The notes under the pieces: model-generated
Database searches by the model: none
Told to the model about the DNA's origin: nothing
What the model saw: only the letters and a program-made list of their open reading frames with translations
Shown: positions 17,510 to 25,313 of the stretch, one piece after another
Layout of the letters: each line of letters starts with the position of its first letter
Position numbering within the stretch: the first letter of the stretch is position 1
From: Oscillospiraceae bacterium
GTDB lineage: Bacteria > Bacillota > Clostridia > Oscillospirales > CAG-272
Assembly: GCA_015064205.1 (NCBI GenBank)
Contig: SVSR01000013.1
Coordinates: 1-47,160 of the forward strand
Direction of reading: 5' to 3'
DNA: 47,160 bases
Position numbers and translations under genes: made by a program

Positions 17510-18081
17510 TGATAGGATACGCAATATGCGGATCATTCTGCACACATAAAAAATCTCTCGAAGTATTAAAAGAACTAGCCTCAAACTTTGGAGATATACT
17601 GCCTATAATCAGCTTTAATGCAGCAAACACCGACACAAGATTCGGGAGTGCAAAGGAACTTATAAAGAACGTTGAAGATATCTGTAACAGAAAAGCAATT
17701 CTTACGATCGAGGACGCTGAACCTATAGGTCCGAAAATCAAGCTCGATATTATGATAATATCACCGTGTACGGGTAACACGCTTGCAAAGCTTGCTCACG
17801 GTATAACCGATACTCCTGTGACCATGGCGGCAAAAGCTCACATGAGAAACTCAAGGCCACTGCTTATATCGCTTGCAAGCAATGATGCGCTTAGTGCAAA
17901 TTTATGTAATATAGGTACGCTTTTAAACAAGAAAAACATATACTTTACCCCTATGCTGCAAGACGATATATTGAAGAAACCGCACTCACTTGTTGCGAAC
18001 TTTGATTTAGTTGTAACAGCTGCCGCAAAAGCAATAGAGGGAGAGCAAATACGGCCTGTATTCAAAGAGCTCTCTATCTGA
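17509..18081 (+). CDS. dpaB: Dipicolinate synthase subunit B
   Basis: 190-residue flavoprotein-like (HFCD/UbiX fold) subunit of dipicolinate synthase. The N-terminal GYAICGSFCTHKK and the segment ISPCTGNTLAKLAHGITDTPVTMAAKAHMR are typical for DpaB/SpoVFB. It starts at the last base of the dpaA stop (TAATG), so translation is coupled. The presence of dpaAB separates this organism from cluster I Clostridium species, which use an EtfA-type route. Confidence 0.93.
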   Translation: MIGYAICGSFCTHKKSLEVLKELASNFGDILPIISFNAANTDTRFGSAKELIKNVEDICNRKAILTIEDAEPIGPKIKLDIMIISPCTGNTLAKLAHGITDTPVTMAAKAHMRNSRPLLISLASNDALSANLCNIGTLLNKKNIYFTPMLQDDILKKPHSLVANFDLVVTAAAKAIEGEQIRPVFKELSI

Positions 18082-18112
18082 TTTTATTTATAATAAGTTT
18101 ATTTTAAATCTC

Positions 18113-18141
18113 TTGACAAGTACAGAGTGTAATACTATAAT
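18113..18141 (+). promoter_or_regulatory. Perfect sigma-A promoter of the ROK kinase
   Basis: TTGACA (18113-18118), 17-base spacer, TATAAT (18136-18141). The expected transcription start near 18148 leaves only a few bases before the in-frame ATG at 18154, which supports the start at 18178. Confidence 0.9.
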
Positions 18142-18177
18142 GTTCATAGCGATATGTTTTTGAAAGGATATTATACT

Positions 18178-19137
18178 ATGTATTACATTGGAATCGATCT
18201 GGGCGGTACTAATATTGCCGTTGGTATTGTAGATGAAAACTATAAAATTGTAATAAAAGGCAGTGTACCCACGCGTGCTGAGCGCCCCGGCGAAGAAGTT
18301 ATAAAGGATATGGCAGAACTTTGTGCCAAGCTTGTGAATGATGCAGGACTTACTTTTGACGATATCATATACGCAGGTATAGCCTCACCCGGAACTGTCA
18401 ATCCCGAAACAGGCTATATAGACTATGCAAATAATCTTAACTTTAAGCTGTTTCCTATTGCAGAAATGCTTATGAGTCACATCCCATTAAAGAAGGTTTA
18501 TGTTGAAAACGATGCAAATGCTGCTGCAAAAGGCGAGGCAGTTGCAGGAGCTGCAAAGGGTGTTAAGAGCGCTGTTATGGTAACTCTTGGTACAGGTGTC
18601 GGCGGCGGAATAATCATAGACGGCAACATATATTACGGATTCAATCACGCTGGCGGTGAGCTCGGACATTTTGTTATAGAATATAACGGAAGGCCTTGTA
18701 CTTGCGGCAGAAAAGGTTGCTGGGAAGCATACAGCTCTGCAACGGGTCTTATAAATATGACTCGTGAAAAGATTGAACAATGCAAAGAATCCTGCCGCGA
18801 AACACTTATGCATGAGATTGTTGAAAATGAGGGCAAGGTCAGCGGCAAAACGGCTTTTGCTGCTATGAAAAAAGGTGATACAGCAGGAGCGGAGGTAGTA
18901 GATATGTATATAAACTATCTCGCATGCGGCATAGCGAACATCATCACCACCTTCATGCCTGAGGTTATAGTAATCGGCGGTGGTATCTGTCACGAAGGCG
19001 ACAATCTACTGAACCCCCTTAATGAAAAAATAAATAGAATTCTTTATGAAAACAGCAGTCTTTCAAGACCCGTTATAAAAACTGCAGAGCTCGGCAACGA
19101 TGCCGGAATAATCGGCGCCGCAGTTCTCGGTCTTTAA
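18178..19137 (+). CDS. glcK: ROK family glucokinase
   Basis: 319 residues from the ATG at 18178 behind GAAAGGA. It phosphorylates glucose at O6 with ATP in the cytoplasm. The ATP-binding DLGGTNIAVG is at residues 7-16, and ENDANAAAKGE holds the catalytic Asp. The zinc site of the ROK family is complete: H in GELGH, and the cysteines of CTCGRKGCWE. The ExGH glucose-binding sequence is GGELGHFVI. Stand-alone transcription unit. Glucokinase is the most likely function, but ROK kinases for other hexoses look alike. Confidence 0.88.
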   Translation: MYYIGIDLGGTNIAVGIVDENYKIVIKGSVPTRAERPGEEVIKDMAELCAKLVNDAGLTFDDIIYAGIASPGTVNPETGYIDYANNLNFKLFPIAEMLMSHIPLKKVYVENDANAAAKGEAVAGAAKGVKSAVMVTLGTGVGGGIIIDGNIYYGFNHAGGELGHFVIEYNGRPCTCGRKGCWEAYSSATGLINMTREKIEQCKESCRETLMHEIVENEGKVSGKTAFAAMKKGDTAGAEVVDMYINYLACGIANIITTFMPEVIVIGGGICHEGDNLLNPLNEKINRILYENSSLSRPVIKTAELGNDAGIIGAAVLGL

Positions 19138-19151
19138 ATTAATGAAAAGAC

Positions 19152-19187
19152 AAAAATGCAGGCAATAAGCCTGCATTTTTTATTTTA
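19152..19187. terminator. Intrinsic terminator between glcK and spoIID
   Basis: ATGCAGGC and GCCTGCAT pair around AATAA with A-tract and T-tract on the two sides, so it can serve both convergent genes. The last codons of spoIID overlap the T-rich flank. Confidence 0.9.
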
Positions 19188-20214
19188 TTTTTTCTATTTC
19201 AACGCCTGTATAATAATGAGTTAATATATCAGAATAATTATATCCGCCCTTTGCCATCTCGTTTGCACCCTTCTGACTCATGCCTATACCATGGCCATAT
19301 CCGTAAACTGTAAAAACTATTTTTTCTCCATTATCATCAACTACAAAATCGCATGATTTGAGCGAAAACATGTTTCTGATTTTTTTTGCACTGATTTCAA
19401 TATCGCCCGCTATAATTCTGTCGCATCTTCCGGTGTCATTGAATTTTAAAATTATGTTATCCGAGTTACCAATATTTCTGTCAAAAGAGTTAAACAAATC
19501 CGCTTTTGAAACATATACAGTCTGAACGTCAATCGGCTCAGATGTGGGAACTGATAACAAATAAGGTGTATACGTTCCCCATAAATTATATGAGCTTTCT
19601 GTAGCGTTTGCTGAAGAAGCATGATATACAGAAGTGCAAAGCTCATTATTGTATGTTATTACCACTCCATCAGTAGATATTACAGCCTCAGAAACCTTTT
19701 CGTATGCCTTTTGATATGATTCTTCTCCATATCTTTCAACATATTCGTCTTTATTTAAAGCCGCGCTGCAATGTGTAGGATCATTACAAACAATATTGTT
19801 ATCATGTCGGGAATGATCTTCTATCTGTTTAAGCGTATATGTCCTCGCGGCAATCGCCTGAGCTTTAAGGGCTTCTATTTCATAAGTATAAGGCATTTCT
19901 GACATAACTGCCATTATCAGATATTCTCTCAACGTTATATCTATGCAAGTTTTGCTGTTTTGAAATTCAATAATTACCTTATTATCATATTGTTCACCAA
20001 GTACTTTAGGCATAGGAACATACCTGTACTCAGAAATACTCTTATTCTCATCAAGACAAGCTTGAGGGCGAAGGGTTTCATCAGGCGTTGATTCTATTGA
20101 AAACTCAGGAATATATCCAATATTTTCATTTGCCAAAACTATTATTTTAGTACCAACAATAAGAATAAGAGCGACAACAAGAGTTAATATTGCGCTGATA
20201 TTTTTTCTTTCCAT
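19180..20214 (-). CDS. spoIID: Stage II sporulation protein D, lytic transglycosylase
   Basis: 344 residues, one N-terminal transmembrane helix (about 8-28), SpoIID/LytB domain outside. It cleaves glycan strands in the septal peptidoglycan during engulfment, together with SpoIIP and SpoIIM. The catalytic glutamate corresponds to E106 in MSEMP, followed by ALKAQAIAARTY. The zinc-site residues known from the C. difficile structure are present as H137, C143, H148 and C149 (CNDPTHC). The conserved end YGHGIGMSQKGANEMA is intact. AAAGGATG ribosome binding site. A sigma-E promoter could not be recognised with confidence. Confidence 0.94.
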   Translation of the reverse strand: MERKNISAILTLVVALILIVGTKIIVLANENIGYIPEFSIESTPDETLRPQACLDENKSISEYRYVPMPKVLGEQYDNKVIIEFQNSKTCIDITLREYLIMAVMSEMPYTYEIEALKAQAIAARTYTLKQIEDHSRHDNNIVCNDPTHCSAALNKDEYVERYGEESYQKAYEKVSEAVISTDGVVITYNNELCTSVYHASSANATESSYNLWGTYTPYLLSVPTSEPIDVQTVYVSKADLFNSFDRNIGNSDNIILKFNDTGRCDRIIAGDIEISAKKIRNMFSLKSCDFVVDDNGEKIVFTVYGYGHGIGMSQKGANEMAKGGYNYSDILTHYYTGVEIEKIK

Positions 20215-20242
20215 AGCTTCATCCTTTTATTTAGCTAAACTT

Positions 20243-20298
20243 TTGCAATTTGTTAACTATTTGCGAACTATTTGCAAGAAAATAAATTTCTCTTGCAT
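20243..20298 (+). promoter_or_regulatory. Repeat cluster upstream of citrate synthase (candidate operator)
   Basis: An 11-bp tandem direct repeat AACTATTTGC(G/A) occupies 20255-20276, about one helical turn per unit. TTGCAA-type cores occur at 20243, 20261 (TTGCG), 20272 and 20293. The last two form an imperfect dyad, TGCAAGA...TCTTGCA (20273-20297), that overlaps the -35 of the citrate synthase promoter. The region also lies directly upstream of the divergent spoIID gene. Confidence 0.4.
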
Positions 20299-20321
20299 TT
20301 TTGTTTTGTTTGTGATAGAAT
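20293..20321 (+). promoter_or_regulatory. Sigma-A promoter of citrate synthase
   Basis: TTGCAT (20293-20298), 17-base spacer, TAGAAT (20316-20321) with an extended TGA before the -10. About 70 bases of leader precede the ATG. Confidence 0.6.
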
Positions 20322-20391
20322 ATATCTAATATATATTCAATTCGGGGGAAATTATTACAGTTGATCCCTTAAATAGCGGAGGCTCATAATC

Positions 20392-21753
20392 ATGGAATCG
20401 AAATTCGACGTTCAGAATGAACTGCTTTCTGAATTCAAAAATAACTGCAAGGAAATATACGATATACCTAAAAAATACTTTACTCATTACAATGTAAAAC
20501 GCGGACTGAGAAATCCTGACGGAACAGGCGTTATGGCCGGTATTACACGTATAGGCAATGCTCACGGATACATCATAAACGAAGGCGATAAGTGCTCTAT
20601 TGAGGGTGAGCTTTACTACAGAGGTTACAGAGTTGATGAGCTTATAAACGGTTACGTTAATGAAGGCCGCTACGGCTTCGAAGAAGTTTCATATATACTC
20701 TTCTTTGGTTCTCTTCCCACACCTAAACAGCTGGAGGATTACGATAAACTGCTTGATACTTACCGTGAGCTTCCTCCACGCTTCACCGAAGACGTTATCA
20801 TGAAAACTCCTAACCGTTCTATAATGAATAAGCTTGCAAGCTCGGTCCTCGCTCTTTATTCATACGACGAAAATCCCGACGATACTTCGTTTGACAATAT
20901 AGTGCGCCAAAGCATGCAGCTTATGGTTCGCCTGCCGATCATTGCGGCTCAGTCGTATGCGGTATACAGAAATGCGTTCTGCGGCGAAAGTCTCATGATA
21001 CACAATCCTCTTAATAATCATAATACTGCTCAGAATTTTCTCAGAATTCTCCGCGAAGACGGAAAATTCACGGAAGAAGATGCCCGACTTCTGGACCTTT
21101 GTCTTATTCTGCAGGCTGAACACGGTGGCGGTAACAACTCCACGTTTACATGCCGTACAGTAACTTCCTCCGGCACAGACACTTATTCAGCAATAGCAGC
21201 AGCTATATGTTCTCTTAAGGGGCCTCGTCATGGTGGTGCAAACATTAAGGTTCAGGAGATGTTCGACTGTATCAAAGCGAATGTTAAGAATACAAATGAC
21301 GATGAGGAAGTGGCGAAATTTTTAAAGAAAATAGCTAACGGTGAAGAATACGATCATAGCGGACTCATATACGGTATGGGGCACGCTATTTATACACTTT
21401 CCGACCCGAGAGCGGTAATGCTTAAAAAATACGCTCAGGAAATGGCTGAAAAGCGCGGCTTCGGCGATGATTTCAGACTTCTTGAAACCATCGAAAGACT
21501 ATCTCCCGATATACTCAGAGAAAAGCTCGGCCTTGAACGGGATATATGCGCTAATGTTGACATGTACTCCGGCCTTGTATACCGCATGCTCGGAATACCC
21601 ACCGAGCTCTACACTCCCCTGTTCGCTATAGCCCGCATAGTCGGCTGGTGCTCACACAGAATTGAAGAGCTTATGACTGCAAAGAAGATAATACGTCCTG
21701 CATACAAGGCTATTACTCATCATACACCGTACGTTTCAATGAACGAAAGATAA
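20392..21753 (+). CDS. gltA: Citrate synthase
   Basis: 453 residues. Condenses oxaloacetate with acetyl-CoA to citrate; in a fermentative Clostridium this most likely feeds glutamate synthesis through an incomplete TCA branch. The three catalytic residues are visible: His in LQAEHGGGNNSTF, His in IYGMGHAIYTLSDPRA and Asp in ANVDMYSGLVY. The N-terminal extension of about 45 residues and the 450-residue length match the long clostridial form. GGAGG ribosome binding site. Single-gene unit with a promoter of its own, divergent from spoIID. Confidence 0.93.
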   Translation: MESKFDVQNELLSEFKNNCKEIYDIPKKYFTHYNVKRGLRNPDGTGVMAGITRIGNAHGYIINEGDKCSIEGELYYRGYRVDELINGYVNEGRYGFEEVSYILFFGSLPTPKQLEDYDKLLDTYRELPPRFTEDVIMKTPNRSIMNKLASSVLALYSYDENPDDTSFDNIVRQSMQLMVRLPIIAAQSYAVYRNAFCGESLMIHNPLNNHNTAQNFLRILREDGKFTEEDARLLDLCLILQAEHGGGNNSTFTCRTVTSSGTDTYSAIAAAICSLKGPRHGGANIKVQEMFDCIKANVKNTNDDEEVAKFLKKIANGEEYDHSGLIYGMGHAIYTLSDPRAVMLKKYAQEMAEKRGFGDDFRLLETIERLSPDILREKLGLERDICANVDMYSGLVYRMLGIPTELYTPLFAIARIVGWCSHRIEELMTAKKIIRPAYKAITHHTPYVSMNER

Positions 21754-21791
21754 TCCATTATTTACCAATAAGTTTAATTTTATACATAAAA

Positions 21792-21814
21792 ATCCCTCTC
21801 GTCATCGAGAGGGA
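21792..21814 (+). other. Perfect hairpin between gltA and the patatin gene
   Basis: ATCCCTCTCG and CGAGAGGGAT pair perfectly around TCAT. The T-tract that would make it a terminator is on the minus strand (toward gltA), while both neighbouring genes run plus. It lies 20 bases before the patatin start codon. Confidence 0.6.
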
Positions 21815-21834
21815 TAAATAATGTGGGGGGTATT

Positions 21835-22680
21835 ATGAAAAAAGGACTCGTTCTTGAAGGCGGAGGCATGCGCGGACTGTTTACTGTTGGCGTTACCGAC
21901 GTGCTGATGGAAAACGGTATCACTTTTGACGGGGCAATAGGTGTATCAGCAGGAGCGGCATTCGGATGCAACTATAAATCGGGTCAGGCAGGAAGAGCTA
22001 TAAGGTATAATACGCGGTTTTCAAGAGATAAGCGCTATTGCAGTATCGGTTCACTAATCAGAACAGGCGATCTTTTCTCCTCCGATTTTTGTTATAGGCA
22101 GATACCCAGAGAACTTGACAAATTTGACGACGAAGCATACGATAATAACCCAATGGAATTTTACGTAGTGTGCACTGATATAGAAGCAGGAGAGCCTGTA
22201 TATAAAAGCTGTCCCGTATCAGACGAAGCCATGCTGGAATATATACGTGCGTCAGCATCTCTGCCGCTTGTTGCAAACATAGTTGAGATCGACGGCAAAA
22301 AGCTTCTTGACGGCGGTATTACAGACTCCATTCCTCTAAAATATTTTGAAAGTATCGGATATAATAAAAACGTTGTTATTTTAACTCAGCCTAAGAACTA
22401 TGTAAAAAAAGCAAACAGGGCTATGCCGATAATCAAGAGAAAATACAAAGGATATCCAAAGCTTATAGAGGCAATGAAAAACCGATATCTTGTATATAAT
22501 AAAACATTAAAGTATGTTTCAGATAAAGAAGTTTCAGGTAATGTGCTTGTCATACGTCCCTCTGAAAAACTGCCGATTGGCAGGGTTGAGCATGATGCAG
22601 ATACAATGCGTGCTGTATACGAACTTGGAAGATCGGCCGGAGAAGAATCGCTTAACAAAATACGTGAGTTTCTAAAATAA
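21835..22680 (+). CDS. Patatin-like phospholipase (YjjU/RssA type)
   Basis: 281 residues from the ATG at 21835 behind a G-rich ribosome binding site; the in-frame GTG at 21823 overlaps that site. Serine hydrolase with a Ser-Asp dyad: oxyanion loop EGGGMRG, nucleophile GVSAGAAFG (G-x-S-x-G) and DGGITDS with the catalytic Asp. Expected to hydrolyse acyl esters of lipids; the true substrate is unknown. Cytoplasmic, no signal peptide. Length and the DGG-x-x-D-S sequence match the bacterial YjjU-like group. Confidence 0.88.
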   Translation: MKKGLVLEGGGMRGLFTVGVTDVLMENGITFDGAIGVSAGAAFGCNYKSGQAGRAIRYNTRFSRDKRYCSIGSLIRTGDLFSSDFCYRQIPRELDKFDDEAYDNNPMEFYVVCTDIEAGEPVYKSCPVSDEAMLEYIRASASLPLVANIVEIDGKKLLDGGITDSIPLKYFESIGYNKNVVILTQPKNYVKKANRAMPIIKRKYKGYPKLIEAMKNRYLVYNKTLKYVSDKEVSGNVLVIRPSEKLPIGRVEHDADTMRAVYELGRSAGEESLNKIREFLK

Positions 22681-22710
22681 ATAAGGCGGCAACAAGCCGC
22701 CTTATTTCTA
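22679..22710 (+). terminator. Intrinsic terminator after the patatin gene
   Basis: AATAAGGCGGC and GCCGCCTTATT pair around AACAA, followed by TCTATATT. Confidence 0.88.
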
Positions 22711-22741
22711 TATTGACCTAATTCCAAATATATGATAAAAT

Positions 22742-22769
22742 AAAAAAGCAAACTCACATCGAGTTTGCT
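22742..22769 (-). terminator. Intrinsic terminator of the tRNA unit
   Basis: On the minus strand AGCAAACTC and GAGTTTGCT form a 9-bp stem followed by TTTTT. It lies just after the tRNA-Val 3' end. Confidence 0.85.
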
Positions 22770-22771
22770 TC

Positions 22772-22848
<77 letters not shown>

Positions 22849-22935
22849 TGGTGCCGGTGGCGGGGGTCGAACCCGCACCCTGTCGCCAGGACCGGATTTT
22901 GAGTCCGGCACGTCTGCCAATTCCATCACACCGGC
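22849..22935 (-). tRNA. tRNA-Leu (CAA)
   Basis: Acceptor GCCGGTG pairs with CACCGGC, followed by A and an encoded CCA. The anticodon stem CCGGA/TCCGG encloses CTCAAAA, giving anticodon CAA (leucine). A long variable arm (class II tRNA) is present. Its CCA is followed without any spacer by the first base of tRNA-Val. Confidence 0.95.
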
Positions 22936-22949
22936 GTATGACAAACAAA

Positions 22950-22978
22950 ATTATAACACATTAAAGTAAAGATTTCAA
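22950..22978 (-). promoter_or_regulatory. Sigma-A promoter of the tRNA-Leu/tRNA-Val unit
   Basis: On the minus strand TTGAAA (22978-22973), 17 bases, TATAAT (22955-22950), 14 bases before the tRNA-Leu 5' end. Confidence 0.8.
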
Positions 22979-23020
22979 TACCTTTTATGAAAAAAAGCAA
23001 ATTATTAAGGAGGGAAAACA

Positions 23021-23644
23021 TTGATAAAAGCTAAAATGATATTATTCGACAAACTTCCCGCTTCCCTTCTATGCCCAAACAACCAATATATAATATCTCG
23101 CGTTAACAGAATCAAGAATGACGATTACAGATCTGTATCCACGCTGGCTTATTCACTGCTCTCTCAAATGTTAAGCGAGATTTCGGGTCTGGACATATCA
23201 AATATTACAATCAAAGAAAACGAGCATGGTAAGCCCGATATAGTTTCAAATGAAAATATCCATTTTAATCTGTCACATACAAACGGTGCTGTCTGTTGTG
23301 TTCTGTCAGACTCTCCCATAGGCATAGACGTTGAACGAATCGGAAATATACGCAGTTTGATTTCAGACAAATGTTTCACCCCAAGCGAAGCTATGTTAAT
23401 AAAATCCCCAAGCGATTTTTACGCATTGTGGACTTTAAAGGAATCCTACTTTAAAGCTCTCGGTACAGGAATAAACAAACCTCTCAAAAACATAGAGTTT
23501 ACGTTAGCAACCCCAATCGAGTGCCGTGATTCAGGCGTTCCTGTGCTATTTAAATTTTACAGCACTATAATTGAGAGCTATGCCCTCTCGATCACCTCAG
23601 AAGACGTGTTTTCACCCTCGGATTTAATCATATCGCACATATAA
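23021..23644 (+). CDS. 4'-phosphopantetheinyl transferase (Sfp superfamily)
   Basis: 207 residues. Transfers phosphopantetheine from CoA to a serine of carrier proteins. TTG start at 23021 with a strong AAGGAGGG. Family motifs: H69-G-K-P72, FNLSHT (82-87), the Mg-binding G101-I-D103-V-E105-R, and W137-T-L-K-E141-S-x-x-K. The length of about 200 residues and the split layout mark it as Sfp type, not AcpS. A plausible client is the variant ACP at 12498. Single-gene unit between a tRNA pair and sipL-like gene. Confidence 0.92.
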   Translation: MIKAKMILFDKLPASLLCPNNQYIISRVNRIKNDDYRSVSTLAYSLLSQMLSEISGLDISNITIKENEHGKPDIVSNENIHFNLSHTNGAVCCVLSDSPIGIDVERIGNIRSLISDKCFTPSEAMLIKSPSDFYALWTLKESYFKALGTGINKPLKNIEFTLATPIECRDSGVPVLFKFYSTIIESYALSITSEDVFSPSDLIISHI

Positions 23645-23676
23645 AATAAGCTCTGCCATAACGGCAGAGCTTATTT
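23645..23676. terminator. Bidirectional intrinsic terminator
   Basis: AATAAGCTCTGCC and GGCAGAGCTTATT form a 13-bp perfect stem around ATAAC between two convergent genes. Confidence 0.9.
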
Positions 23677-23679
23677 GTG

Positions 23680-25218
23680 CTATTCTATAATTATCGGGCA
23701 ATCACATCTTGAAGATAACTCAGGATTAAGAGAAATCAGCTTTTCAACGGTCGTCTTCTTTTTCTTAGCAGTTTCCCATAAACTTTCATCATGCGATGGA
23801 TAGTATACGCAAATCAGCGCATTGTCTGAGCCTTTTGCGCACTCCCCGATACTTATACTTTTGCAAACGTTTACGCTTTCTTTACCTGTAAGCAGATAAT
23901 CAAGATAAATTTCCGCATCCGTATATACTCTTTCATGATCGCATCTTACCCGGTTATCAACAACAACCGTATTTCCTATCATAGACAAAGATTCTTCTAT
24001 CGCATTTACATTGGATTTATATGTAAACGGAATATTTATCTCCTTGCCTCTGATTTTTCCATCGTCAATGAGCGTTGTTCTTTCACTTATTTTACCTGCT
24101 ACGCTTACATAATTCCCGCTCTTTTCTGTATGTATATCCGAAAATACGGGAATAGACGCAGATACAAGAGACATATTGTCAAGACCAAGCTCATTTTTTT
24201 CTCTTGTATCGGTATATGTAAAATTGTTCTTGATTCTTGCCACCGGCTTTTGCATTGTCTGCATTTCAAATCTACATTCGCTTTCATACTTAGTTGAATA
24301 TGCGTCTTCAACAAAGTTTACCGTTTCATTTGACATAAGCAAAAGGTCAATATCATAATCTGCATCAAATTCGAGCACCTTCGCTTCGTCATATTGGTTT
24401 TTCCCCACATTAATATTTACAGCGGATATATATACCGAAGGTACAATGCTTACAGATGAATCTCCTAAATTCTCAAGCATAGCGCTTTCATCGTCATTTA
24501 TTGAAATACCAAACGGAATGTCGCGGCTGACACCGTGAAGCACATTGTCCTTATCTTTATATAAAAGATTTACCGCAAAACTACCGCCAAGCTTAACAGG
24601 CGCGTCTCTTAGATCAAGATTTCTGTCATCACGAACGTTTAGTGAAACATCATAATGAACTATCTCGCCAATTTCAGGCAGCTTCATATCAAGCTCAATA
24701 TTGTCGCTGAAGCTATGCTCACACAGTAAAACGGTTTTGCATCTGCATATTTCGCATTCCCCCCACTTATACTGAAGATCAGCATCAGCCGGCGCAGACA
24801 CCGAAATTTGAGGATATGCACTCTCTTGGATGTCTTCAAACATTAGTGTTTCAATGGCTGATTTTATAGAGAATTTGCGCGGATTAGCCATTCTGCAAGT
24901 ATTAGATGTGAGGCGTGTGTGCGCTCCGACACCGCTGTTTGCAGGATTTTTATATCTGCATGTTACTTTAAAGTCATCGGTGAAGCTGACGGAGCATATT
25001 ATATCATCGTTTTCACCGGCGGCCGAAAACATTATATTATACATGATATTCCCGCTTATCTCACCCTCTGCTCCTCCGAAATATTTTTTCAAATCATATA
25101 TCCTTGCCTGGCAGGACAACACGTTTTTTACATCCGGAAAAGAATCGGGCAAAATATAATCTCCCGAAACTTCATTTGTTATCAGCGAAAGTTCAGTTTT
25201 CATATATTGCTCTTTCAT
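23680..25218 (-). CDS. sipL: SipL-like spore coat morphogenetic protein (SPOCS/DUF3794 and LysM)
   Basis: 512 residues from the ATG at 25218, which follows GGGTGGTAG; an in-frame start 14 codons upstream has no ribosome binding site. The protein shows repeated SPOCS (DUF3794) modules, recognisable by VSGDYILPDSFPDVKNVLSCQARI near the N-terminus (quoted in part: LPDSFPDVKNVLS), and a C-terminal LysM-like end (ESLWETAKKKKTTVEKLISLN). This layout is that of C. difficile SipL, which binds SpoIVA at the forespore surface and is needed for coat encasement. Upstream, GAATAT and ATATTAT weakly resemble a sigma-E promoter. No signal peptide, as expected. Confidence 0.85.
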   Translation of the reverse strand: MKEQYMKTELSLITNEVSGDYILPDSFPDVKNVLSCQARIYDLKKYFGGAEGEISGNIMYNIMFSAAGENDDIICSVSFTDDFKVTCRYKNPANSGVGAHTRLTSNTCRMANPRKFSIKSAIETLMFEDIQESAYPQISVSAPADADLQYKWGECEICRCKTVLLCEHSFSDNIELDMKLPEIGEIVHYDVSLNVRDDRNLDLRDAPVKLGGSFAVNLLYKDKDNVLHGVSRDIPFGISINDDESAMLENLGDSSVSIVPSVYISAVNINVGKNQYDEAKVLEFDADYDIDLLLMSNETVNFVEDAYSTKYESECRFEMQTMQKPVARIKNNFTYTDTREKNELGLDNMSLVSASIPVFSDIHTEKSGNYVSVAGKISERTTLIDDGKIRGKEINIPFTYKSNVNAIEESLSMIGNTVVVDNRVRCDHERVYTDAEIYLDYLLTGKESVNVCKSISIGECAKGSDNALICVYYPSHDESLWETAKKKKTTVEKLISLNPELSSRCDCPIIIE

Positions 25219-25278
25219 AACTACCACCCTTACAAATAATATCGTTACATATATATTCACCGCTGAAAAATATATGCA

Positions 25279-25310
25279 AAAAATGCCGCCGTAAATTACG
25301 GCGGCATTTT
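25279..25310 (-). terminator. Intrinsic terminator after mgtE
   Basis: AAAATGCCGCCGTAA and TTACGGCGGCATTTT make a perfect 15-bp stem with T-rich flanks on both strands, directly after the mgtE stop. Confidence 0.92.
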
Positions 25311-25313
25311 ATA

